Origin: Dulcicalothrix desertica PCC 7102
GTDB taxonomy: Bacteria > Cyanobacteriota > Cyanobacteriia > Cyanobacteriales > Nostocaceae
DNA: 64,000 nucleotides
Reading direction: 5' to 3'
Assembly: GCF_003991905.1 (NCBI RefSeq)
Contig: NZ_RSCL01000017.1
Coordinates: forward strand, 62,001-126,000
The first letter of the stretch is position 1. Every line of letters starts with the position of its first letter. The translations under genes were made by a program, and so were the position numbers. The notes under the pieces are model-generated. The model was not told where the DNA came from. It saw only the letters and a program-made list of their open reading frames with translations, and ran no database searches. Positions 47,799 to 55,541 of this stretch are shown here, piece after piece.

Positions 47799-47982
47799 TG
47801 CTAAATTTTCTTTTTTTATCTATGTTTTGGTGGGAAATAACCATCAACAGTGGAACTTGTGCAAACCTGTGGTGAGGTATTTTCTCTTGTGACCCAGTTT
47901 TTTTAGCTAGTTTAAGAAATCGCCGCCATCCCTCAATATTCATATTAGCTTCCCGACTTTATAAGACAAATACCGAGCGCGT

Positions 47983-48018
47983 AATGTACTATTAAATCGC
48001 GCGATTTGATAGTACATT
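47983..48018. promoter_or_regulatory. 36-bp palindrome upstream of the macro-domain gene
   Basis: AATGTACTATTAAATCGC (47983-48000) is mirrored by GCGATTTGATAGTACATT (48001-48018) with one mismatched pair and no spacer. It ends 25 bp before the ATG at 48044, a good position for an operator or a strong 5' hairpin. It does not belong to the other repeat families here. Confidence 0.6.
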
Positions 48019-48043
48019 GGCTACTCAAGCTACAATCATAGAT

Positions 48044-48634
48044 ATGAAATTAATACTCGTGGCGCCTGATTACTCGCTGTATACTGCGTTTCAAGAATAC
48101 TTTGCTTACTTCCCTAATGTTGAAATCGTCAATAGTTACTTTGAGCAGCTAACAGAATTTGATTGCTTAGTAAGTCCTGCTAACTCGTTTGGCATGATGG
48201 ACGGTGGTATAGATGCAGCAATTATCAAGTTCTTTGGTCTTTCTCTAGAAAAAAAAGTGCAACAGCAAATTCTCGAAGATTACCTAGGGGAACAACCAGT
48301 TGGTACATCATTTATTATTGAAACTGGACATCCTAAATATCCTTTTTTGGCACATACTCCTACAATGCGAGTGCCAATGAGTATTAAAGGTACTGATGTA
48401 CCCTATACCGCAATGTGGGCAATGCTATTGGCTATTCGGCAATATAATAAGAATTCTAGGCGCCTAATTAATAGCGTAGCTTGTCCTGGCTTAGGAACAG
48501 GCATTGGTCAAGTGCCTTATCGCGAAGCAGCTAGACAAATGTCTTTAGCTTACGACAATTTTGTTTATCCACCCAAGGTTATTAACACCTTTGTTGCAGC
48601 TTCAAAGCAACTGCAAATTTGGGAAGGTTTTTAA
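48044..48634 (+). CDS. macro-domain protein
   Basis: 196 residues from ATG 48044; a TTG at 48017 would start inside the palindrome. CLVSPANSFGMMDGGIDAAI (~43-62) is the ADP-ribose-binding loop of the macro domain, and SVACPGLGTGIGQVPY (~145-160) is the second conserved loop. Macro domains bind or remove ADP-ribose from proteins or nucleic acids. It is alone, without an evident ADP-ribosyltransferase partner nearby. Confidence 0.85.
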   Translation: MKLILVAPDYSLYTAFQEYFAYFPNVEIVNSYFEQLTEFDCLVSPANSFGMMDGGIDAAIIKFFGLSLEKKVQQQILEDYLGEQPVGTSFIIETGHPKYPFLAHTPTMRVPMSIKGTDVPYTAMWAMLLAIRQYNKNSRRLINSVACPGLGTGIGQVPYREAARQMSLAYDNFVYPPKVINTFVAASKQLQIWEGF

Positions 48635-48841
48635 ATATAAATCCAAAGTTTAATCCCCCCAACCGTAAAATATTGGCGCCTTTCATTTGGAGGTAACACC
48701 AAAAGCTTGTGGCTGAAACCGTTGTATATCACGATTTCCTCAGTTTGCTTCATATAACTTTACAACGTGTTTCGTTTGGCTGGTATCTCGGCTATACCCA
48801 GTTTTCTGTTCCGATGATACTGATGCTCCTACCCAAAATTT

Positions 48842-49852
48842 TTAGCTCTCAACCCACCAACATACATCTTTTCTTAAAGGACAATTCTTATCTTTAATTT
48901 GATTATTATAGAGTAAGACTTCTGTTAAATTAGTTAAGCTAGAGAGTGATTTAATATCACTTATTTGATTATTCTTGAGCCAGAGATATGTTAAATTAGT
49001 TAAGCTAGATAATGATTTGATATCACTTATTTGATTATCATTGAGCGAGAGATATGTTAAATTAGTTAAACTAGATAGTGGTTTGATATCACTTATTTGA
49101 TTATCATTGAGCGAGAGATCTGTTAAATTAGTTAAACTAGATAGTGGTTTGATATCACTTATTTGATTATCATTGAGCCTAATTTTTATTAAATTAGTTA
49201 AACTAGATAGTGGTTGAATATTACTTATTTTATTATTAAATAAGTGGAGTTCTTCTAAATTAGTTAAACTAGATAGTGGTTGAATATCACTTATTTGATT
49301 ATCATGGAGCCAGAGTAGTCTTAAATTAGTTAAACTAGATAGTGGTTTGATATCAACTATTTTATTATTATAGAGCGAAACTGCTCTTAAATTAGTTAAG
49401 CTAGATAGTGGTTTGATATCACTTATTTGATTATTAAATAGCGAGAGTCCTGTTAAATTAGTTAAACTAGATAGTGGTTTGATATCACTTATTTTATTAT
49501 CATTGAGCCAGAGGCTTGTTAAATTAGTTAAACTAGATAGTGGTTTGATATCACTTATTTTATTATCACCAAGCACAAGCATTGTTGATTTACTGAGATA
49601 TTGATTAGCCTTTACACAATCGCTTGTATCAGCTCTTTTCAACAATAATTCAACTGTATGTCTTGTTGCTTGTGGTAATTTAGACTTTTGATTGCACCAA
49701 TCAGTAAAACTTTTGGAATTGCTAGGAGTTTTTGCTTCTACTTGTTCCGCTTCATGCTCTGCTACACTACAAGAAGTAAAACCAAATAGAGCTAGTATAA
49801 TTATAATTACCTGTTGATATTTTCTGTTTTTTGATGTTAAACAAATTTTCAT
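48842..49852 (-). CDS. leucine-rich-repeat lipoprotein
   Basis: 336 residues. A hydrophobic signal ends in FGFTSC with a lipobox-type Cys28. After a short domain (~45-90, FTDWCNQKSKLPQATRHTVE) come ten 22-residue leucine-rich repeats (unit LxLxxNxISDIKPLSSLTNLTx) of the internalin/SDS22 kind and a capping segment with two Cys. The repeats are nearly identical in DNA as well as protein. It probably binds proteins at the cell surface. Confidence 0.88.
   Translation of the reverse strand: MKICLTSKNRKYQQVIIIILALFGFTSCSVAEHEAEQVEAKTPSNSKSFTDWCNQKSKLPQATRHTVELLLKRADTSDCVKANQYLSKSTMLVLGDNKISDIKPLSSLTNLTSLWLNDNKISDIKPLSSLTNLTGLSLFNNQISDIKPLSSLTNLRAVSLYNNKIVDIKPLSSLTNLRLLWLHDNQISDIQPLSSLTNLEELHLFNNKISNIQPLSSLTNLIKIRLNDNQISDIKPLSSLTNLTDLSLNDNQISDIKPLSSLTNLTYLSLNDNQISDIKSLSSLTNLTYLWLKNNQISDIKSLSSLTNLTEVLLYNNQIKDKNCPLRKDVCWWVES
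48895..49580 (-). repeat. 66-bp tandem repeats encoding the LRR array
   Basis: About ten head-to-tail 66-bp units share long identical blocks (for example TTAGTTAAACTAGATAGTGG on the plus strand). Such low divergence implies recent expansion or gene conversion. Confidence 0.9.
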
Positions 49853-50245
49853 AAGTTTTATTTATACTATTTACTTTTAACCTAAATAATTAAATATTTC
49901 CCGATTATAAATTGTTATATAAATAACTAACATGAGCAATTCTACGTAAATTGCTATCGTCGAGATACCAGCTACATTAAATTTTCGGTTACAAACTCCT
50001 ATAAGAGTTCCAGAACCAGGAGTGACTGCAACACTCTTGTTTATTGTGCCTACCCAAAATGTTGAACAAAACAAAACAAAGATACTATAAATAGGAGCGA
50101 TATTCAGGTGCCGAGTATTTTGAATGTGGCTTTTGAGTGAGGAAGTTAAACCAGTATATTGCTACTAGATGCTACGACGAAATATTTTTTGATACTCGAG
50201 CTGAGGTTTATTAAGAGAGGCTAAAATACTCTCTTTTCCCCCTTA
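49853..50245. other. 393-bp intergenic region
   Basis: AT-rich, with no gene or strong repeat seen until CCCCCTTATTAAGGGGG (50239-50255), which spans the stop of the kinase gene. Confidence 0.5.
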
Positions 50246-50266
50246 TTAAGGGGGGTCAGGGGGGAT
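50239..50266. repeat. CCCCCTTATTAAGGGGGG-TCAGGGGGG repeat at the kinase 3' end
   Basis: A palindrome around TTAA followed by TCAGGGGGG. Read on the minus strand it supplies the last codons PPDPP and the stop of the histidine kinase. A related CCCCCCTTATTAAGAGGGG lies at 53401-53419. Confidence 0.8.
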
Positions 50267-51802
50267 TTTTCCAATATCAATAGGAATTGTGATTGTAAAT
50301 GTTGTACCTGTACCAAGGTTACTAGTTACGTTTATTTCACCTTGATGTAATTCTACTGCTTGTTTAACAATCGCTAATCCTAATCCGGTACCGGGAATAT
50401 TGCCAACATTTTTGGCTCTGTAGAATGACTCAAATAACTTTTGCTGGTCTTCTGTAGAAATGCCAATGCCTTTGTCTTCGATTTTAAATGTTATTGCTTT
50501 ATCATAGTAAGCGAGTTCAAATAATATATCTCCTCCTTGCGGTGAGTATTTTATGGCGTTTGATAGCAAGTTAGTTATAATTTGTTGTAAGGCTTTTTCA
50601 TCTAAGTTAACTTGAATTTCTTGTTCTGGCGCCAGTAATAAAATTTGGTGTTTGGGGTTAGCGACCAATTGCATTTCGGCAACTAAGTTTTGACAAAATT
50701 GCTTCACATTTATGATAGTTGGGTTGAATGCTTGGCTGGTAATTTCTCCCTTACTAATTACTAAGACATCATCTAATAAACCAACTACATTATTAACGGA
50801 TTTTCTTATCTTTTGTAATACTTCTGCTTGCTTTTCTTGTGACCATCCGGCGCCTTGTTTTTCGAGTAAAGCAGTGTAACCTTGTATAATATTAAGGGGA
50901 TTACGAAACTCATGGCTAACCATTGAGACAAAGCGTGATTTTAGTTGGTTAAGTTCTCTTTCTTGTTCTAAAGCTTTTTGGGTTTCGAGTTCGGCAATTT
51001 TACGTTCTGTAATATCAAGAATAAAAGCTATAGTGTTTGGCTGTTCAGGTTCAATTTGTATTGCTCCAACCAAAACCGGAATGCGACTACCATCTTTACG
51101 AATATATTGTTTTTCATACACGGTATAATCACCCGTTGCTTTGATTTGCTCAATTGCTTGTTCATCGAGTGGTAAATACTCGCTTGGTGTCATCTCAATC
51201 CAGCTAATATTACCAGCTTCTAGGTCTTGTCGTGTATAACCAATTATTTGCAAAAAAGTGTCGTTTGCTTCATAAATATTACCATTAAAATCTGCAATAA
51301 CAATACCAACAATACTTGATTGCACGATACGTCTAAAACGCAGTTCACTTTGACGCAGTAATGATAGTGCTTGTTCGCGCTCGGCTATTTCCTGTTGTAA
51401 TTTAATATTGGTAGCATAAAGCTCTAACGAAAGTTGACGTGAGCGTAAAAGTATTTCTATACGCGCGTGTAATTCCCGCTTTTCAAGGGGTTTTGTAATT
51501 AATTCGTCAATGCTTTGCCATAAATCACGGGTAAACAATTTTACATCTGAACAAATTGTACTGAGGAGAAATGGTAGAAATACTGGGTATTCTGCTTCTT
51601 TTCTTGCCCGTATCCATTCCCATAGATGGTTTAATGCAACACCATCTACTATACAAAGGTCAAATTTATCATCAAGTAAGGGAACTGCTTGTCGTGTCAG
51701 TACCGCAGCATCTCCAATTATTACCTCGTAGTAACGCTCTAACCATTCAGACAGCAGGCGCCGATTCTCTGTATGCTCTAATAAAAGTAGAATGCGACTC
51801 AT
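50246..51802 (-). CDS. receiver-PAS-histidine kinase
   Basis: 518 residues from ATG 51802; a GTG six codons earlier is possible. Domains in order: receiver-like (~1-120, Asp53 and Lys104 present, but the usual acidic pair is Glu-His, so phosphorylation is uncertain), coiled coil, PAS/PAC (~155-270), HisKA with His297 in SHEFRNP, and HATPase_c with N box (LLSNAIKYSP), DKGIGIS and GTGLGLAIV. It follows the KaiC-like gene by 40 bp in the same direction. The final PPDPP is repeat-derived. Confidence 0.92.
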   Translation of the reverse strand: MSRILLLLEHTENRRLLSEWLERYYEVIIGDAAVLTRQAVPLLDDKFDLCIVDGVALNHLWEWIRARKEAEYPVFLPFLLSTICSDVKLFTRDLWQSIDELITKPLEKRELHARIEILLRSRQLSLELYATNIKLQQEIAEREQALSLLRQSELRFRRIVQSSIVGIVIADFNGNIYEANDTFLQIIGYTRQDLEAGNISWIEMTPSEYLPLDEQAIEQIKATGDYTVYEKQYIRKDGSRIPVLVGAIQIEPEQPNTIAFILDITERKIAELETQKALEQERELNQLKSRFVSMVSHEFRNPLNIIQGYTALLEKQGAGWSQEKQAEVLQKIRKSVNNVVGLLDDVLVISKGEITSQAFNPTIINVKQFCQNLVAEMQLVANPKHQILLLAPEQEIQVNLDEKALQQIITNLLSNAIKYSPQGGDILFELAYYDKAITFKIEDKGIGISTEDQQKLFESFYRAKNVGNIPGTGLGLAIVKQAVELHQGEINVTSNLGTGTTFTITIPIDIGKIPPDPP

Positions 51803-51842
51803 GTGCTGATTTGCCACCACTAGCTACACAAACAACGGTTAG

Positions 51843-53291
51843 TTATTTTGAATCGGAAGAATCTAAAATATCGGGTACACCTTTGAGAATACCACGTAAA
51901 TTTGTAAGTGGCTTGCCAACTTTTATCCCATAGCGGCTAATTTCAAACTCGCGCAAGGTTTTTTCAAAGTTAGTTAAGCGTTTTTTCAGTACCCCTATGG
52001 CACGTCGTATTTCTCCTCTAACTTCTATGTAGCGTAAAAATATAATGTTATCAGCTACGTAGCTAATATTATTTTCTGTTACTCTAAATTCACCTGTAAT
52101 GCTTTCGACTTCGTTGATTAATAATACTGCAACACCCATATTTTGTAAATACTTACATAACGCATGGATATGGCTAACTAAATCATCACCCTGCACTGAC
52201 AAACGATAGCCAGAAATGCTATCAATCATGATAATTTTTGCAGACTTAACTTCGACTTCATGGCGAATCAAATCTGCTAACTCATCAGGGGTATAATGTA
52301 ATGGTTCCACCTGAACAATCGAAAGTATATCGCGTTCTATCATAATGCGAACAGGGATATTAATTGCTTCACACCGATGTAATAGCGTCTCTTTCCACTC
52401 TTCAAATGTGTAAACAACCGAACGCTCCCCTCTGCCTGCTGCTTCTTTCATAAACTGAAGTCCTAGTGTCGTTTTACCCACACCACTCGGACCTGTTAAA
52501 ATTGTAATAGTTCCACGCTCTAACCCACCGTGCAATAATTCATCGATTTCCACCACTCCTGAAGGAATTGTTTCCTTGATAAACTCCTGTCGGTGACTTT
52601 CTGGAATTAAGCGCCTATACACTTTCATTCCTGTTTTTGTCAAGCGCATTGAGTGCGAACCGCTCTGAAAGTTAGACCCGCGAAATTTGCTAACACATAC
52701 TGTTCGTTCTTGGTTAGAAAAGCTGAGATTAATCACTCCATCGCTAATAAATTGTAAATCTTCGTCAGGCGCCTCTTCACTGCTTTCGGAAGTGAATAAC
52801 ACTGTGGCGCCTTGTTCTATCAAAAAACGCAGAAACGATAGTGCTTGCTTGCGAAACAAAAACGCATCGCTGACAAGGTAGCGTAATTGCGTCATTGAAT
52901 CAAGAAAAACACGTTGAGGTTTAAGAGTCTCTACCTGCTGAACAATTCTTTGCGTCGTCGGTTCTCGCTCTACTTCTGCTGGAGAGAATATATCATAGGT
53001 CTGCACTTCGGCAAAAAAGTTTGAAGTTGGGCTAAGGTCAAGAAAAGTTATATCATTAGTATCAAAACCTAACCGTTGAGCATTTTGAAATATCTGTTCT
53101 GCTGGTTCTGCTAGTGTAATTAATAAAGTTCGTTCTCCTTGAGCGGTGCCTGCCGTGAGAAAATGTAACCCTAACGTCGTCTTACCTGTACCGGGTCCAC
53201 CACGCAATAGATAAGCGCGATTGGCAATAAAACCACCCTCTAAAACTTCATCCAAACCTACAATACTTGTAGATAGCCGATTTTCAGACAT
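51843..53291 (-). CDS. KaiC-like double-domain ATPase
   Basis: 482 residues from ATG 53291 (MSENRLSTSIVGLDEVLEGG); the opening from 53393 has no homology. Two RecA-type KaiC domains carry Walker A GGPGTGKT (31-38) and GPSGVGKT (267-274). The catalytic Glu pair is kept in domain 2 (EE297-298) but is AE in domain 1. The segment aligning to the KaiC phosphosites reads VTENNISYVAD: T405 and S410 match T426 and S431, but T432 is Tyr411. It is probably not the clock protein (no kaiA or kaiB nearby) but a signalling relative working with the kinase downstream. Confidence 0.9.
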   Translation of the reverse strand: MSENRLSTSIVGLDEVLEGGFIANRAYLLRGGPGTGKTTLGLHFLTAGTAQGERTLLITLAEPAEQIFQNAQRLGFDTNDITFLDLSPTSNFFAEVQTYDIFSPAEVEREPTTQRIVQQVETLKPQRVFLDSMTQLRYLVSDAFLFRKQALSFLRFLIEQGATVLFTSESSEEAPDEDLQFISDGVINLSFSNQERTVCVSKFRGSNFQSGSHSMRLTKTGMKVYRRLIPESHRQEFIKETIPSGVVEIDELLHGGLERGTITILTGPSGVGKTTLGLQFMKEAAGRGERSVVYTFEEWKETLLHRCEAINIPVRIMIERDILSIVQVEPLHYTPDELADLIRHEVEVKSAKIIMIDSISGYRLSVQGDDLVSHIHALCKYLQNMGVAVLLINEVESITGEFRVTENNISYVADNIIFLRYIEVRGEIRRAIGVLKKRLTNFEKTLREFEISRYGIKVGKPLTNLRGILKGVPDILDSSDSK

Positions 53292-53449
53292 TTTAAATTG
53301 TTCTGAGCATTTATACTTATTGCTAGTCGGAACTACACGGATGTTAGTTTTGACCCATACGATTCTCTCATATTTTTGGTTATATCGATACAAATAAAAT
53401 CCCCCCTTATTAAGAGGGGATTAATTCTATTAAATTTTATTTGTTTAAG

Positions 53450-55096
53450 CTACCCTTTTACACATACAACTTGCTTCAAAGTGGCAACTACTTCTACAAG
53501 GTCTGTTTGTTGATTCATTACTTGCTCTATCGGTTTATAAGCGCCGGGAATTTCATCTAAAACTTCTTCATCTTTACGACATTCTACACCCTCAGTTTGT
53601 TTAATTAAATCATCGAGTGTATAAACGTTTTTAGCTTTGTTTCGAGATAGTAAACGCCCTGCTCCGTGGCTACAGCTGCAAAAACTTTCAGTACAACCTT
53701 TACCTTTAACAATGTAAGATTTTGCTCCCATTGAACCAGGAATAATACCGTAATCATCTTGTTGCGCGCGCACGGCGCCTTTACGAGTTACAATAACTTC
53801 TTCGCCAAAATGCACTTCTTTTACGGCGTAGTTGTGGTGGCAGTTTACTTCGAGTAAAGGTTTTGTGACTTTACCACCCGAAGCGTGCTTCTCGATAATT
53901 CGCTTAAAGCGCGCCATCATCACATCGCGGTTCATCTTGGCATATTCTTGTGCCCATTGTAAATCTCGCCAGTAAGCTTCAAATTCAGGTGTACCAGCAA
54001 TAAAGTAAGCTAAATCTGGGTCAGGCAAATTATTACCCGCCAATTTTGCTAAATCTTTAGCTGTATTAATATGACAGCTAGCTAGCTTATTACCAATATT
54101 ACGTGAACCAGAATGCAGCATTAGCCAAACTTGGTTATCTGTATCGATACAAACCTCAATAAAGTGATTACCACCACCAAGCGAACCTAACTGACGCATT
54201 GCTTTAGTTTCCAAGTCTTTTACACCTGGATGTAAATCATTAAACTGGCGCCAGTGTTGCCAATTAACAACAGCTTTTTCAACGTCTTTGTTTTCGTTGA
54301 AACCTGTAGGAATAGCAGCTTCAATATCAAGACGAATCTTTTTAAGTTTACCTTCAAGCTTATCACCCTTAAATGGCATCTTAATAGCGGACATCCCACA
54401 GTTATGAACGAAAACACCAGCTTTTAAAGCAAAGTTATGGTACTCAGGTACTGTTAAGCAATAAACATCCTCAGTATAATCTAAAGCAATTACATTTACT
54501 ACTTTGTGATTACATAGTTGTTTAGATAAATAAGGTTGAGTAATCAAAGTGGAACCATCTTTATCTCTTTCGGAGTAGAAAGGCATTAAGGATGCACCGA
54601 GCTTCAAATTTTGAGCTTCTTGATAAGTACCATCCCTTAACATAAATTTATGGTCTGGAGTACAGATTATTTCCTCTTCGTTGTCCAAAACTACTTTTAC
54701 TAGAGGCGCCTGTTTTCTTGTTAGTTTGGCGGTTGCTTTTGCCGCTATAACTTTTCCGGTTGGAGTACAAGCATAAACTATAAATTCATTATTAATCTTC
54801 GCAAGTTCTTGAATTGAATAATATTTTCCATCAACTAAAGGAATAAGCGTATCTCCGACAAAGCAACCAATATCAACACCAATCGCAGCAGGAATTACAG
54901 CTTCCTTTGTAGCAACTACAGAGCCAACCAAGGCGCCTTTACCCAAATGGACATCAGGCATCAACGCCACATGTTTAAAAACAAACGGTAGCGAAGCCAC
55001 ATTTTGCGCCATCTTTGATTCATCTTTCCCTAAAGGATGACCAGCCCAAGACAAAACAGGTGTAGGTGTAGAAAGTTCTAATTTTTCGTAAGCCAT
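53450..55096 (-). CDS. rtcB: RNA-splicing ligase RtcB with mini-intein
   Basis: 548 residues from ATG 55096 (MAYEKLELSTPTPVLSWAGH); the opening from 55180 adds 28 unmatched residues. Residues 1-77 and 233-548 form a 393-residue RtcB with HVALMPDVHLGKG, GSLGGGNHFIE, LMLHSGSRNIG and SFCSCSHGAGR motifs. RtcB joins 2',3'-cyclic phosphate and 5'-OH RNA ends using GTP and Mn2+. The intein splits GVDIG from CGM, exactly before the metal-binding Cys, so no active ligase is expected until splicing. iscB is divergent. Confidence 0.95.
   Translation of the reverse strand: MAYEKLELSTPTPVLSWAGHPLGKDESKMAQNVASLPFVFKHVALMPDVHLGKGALVGSVVATKEAVIPAAIGVDIGCFVGDTLIPLVDGKYYSIQELAKINNEFIVYACTPTGKVIAAKATAKLTRKQAPLVKVVLDNEEEIICTPDHKFMLRDGTYQEAQNLKLGASLMPFYSERDKDGSTLITQPYLSKQLCNHKVVNVIALDYTEDVYCLTVPEYHNFALKAGVFVHNCGMSAIKMPFKGDKLEGKLKKIRLDIEAAIPTGFNENKDVEKAVVNWQHWRQFNDLHPGVKDLETKAMRQLGSLGGGNHFIEVCIDTDNQVWLMLHSGSRNIGNKLASCHINTAKDLAKLAGNNLPDPDLAYFIAGTPEFEAYWRDLQWAQEYAKMNRDVMMARFKRIIEKHASGGKVTKPLLEVNCHHNYAVKEVHFGEEVIVTRKGAVRAQQDDYGIIPGSMGAKSYIVKGKGCTESFCSCSHGAGRLLSRNKAKNVYTLDDLIKQTEGVECRKDEEVLDEIPGAYKPIEQVMNQQTDLVEVVATLKQVVCVKG
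54401..54865 (-). mobile_element. mini-intein in rtcB (155 residues)
   Basis: The element begins Cys-FVGDTLIPL (block A), has the block B motif CTPDHKF with TxxH, block F VYCLTVPEYHNFAL and block G VFVHN before extein Cys+1. No LAGLIDADG or HNH endonuclease blocks fit in its 155 residues, so it is a splicing-only mini-intein. A known archaeal RtcB intein occupies, as far as I recall, the same active-site position. Confidence 0.93.
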
Positions 55097-55215
55097 AAAT
55101 TTTAGATATTTTTTTAAGTCTAATGTAGTATATGTAATACAAAACGTCAAGAAGCAACACAAAGCAGAATTTAGGAACATCCGTTACAATTTGTAAAAGA
55201 AGTAATTGTCTACAC

Positions 55216-55541
55216 AGCAGTACGGGAAACCTAAAACCCTATGAGTAGTCAACAAAGCGGAGTAATCCGACGTAAATCAGAGTAAATCTGTGATTTATGG
55301 AAGGTAGAGATTAATCTACCCGGCGACACCAGACTCCGTCCTTAAGCAAGGCGGTAAGCGCTCCTACTAGGTCAATACCTCAATGAGATTTACCCAGCTT
55401 TAGGGTTTGCTAGTCTCAAGCGGTTAGAGGCGGAACATCGCGTAGTTTGTGAACGTGGAAAACTTACCTCAGTGTCAAGCCTAGGAGCAATGTCAAAGCA
55501 CACTTTACCTTTAAAGAGCGGCGTAACTGCCAAAAAATACA
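55216..55541 (+). ncRNA. omega-RNA / HEARO-like RNA upstream of iscB
   Basis: IscB nucleases use an RNA encoded directly upstream of their gene. This non-coding stretch folds well: AAACCCT (55235-55241) can pair with AGGGTTT (55402-55408), TAAATCA/TGATTTA (55273-55297), GGTAGA/TCTACC (55303-55320), CCG-CCTT/AAGG-CGG (55336-55353), AGGT/ACCT (55369-55379) and GGC/GCC near 55519-55531. The guide should lie at the 5' edge. The exact ends are not determined. Confidence 0.65.

Noticed and set aside
48895-49580. Possible CRISPR array because of regular 66-bp spacing
   Set aside because: The repeats are head-to-tail, without unique spacers, and encode leucine-rich repeats in frame.
51843-53291. Identification as the circadian clock gene kaiC
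   Set aside because: No kaiA or kaiB nearby, T432 equivalent is Tyr and the catalytic Glu pair in domain 1 is incomplete.
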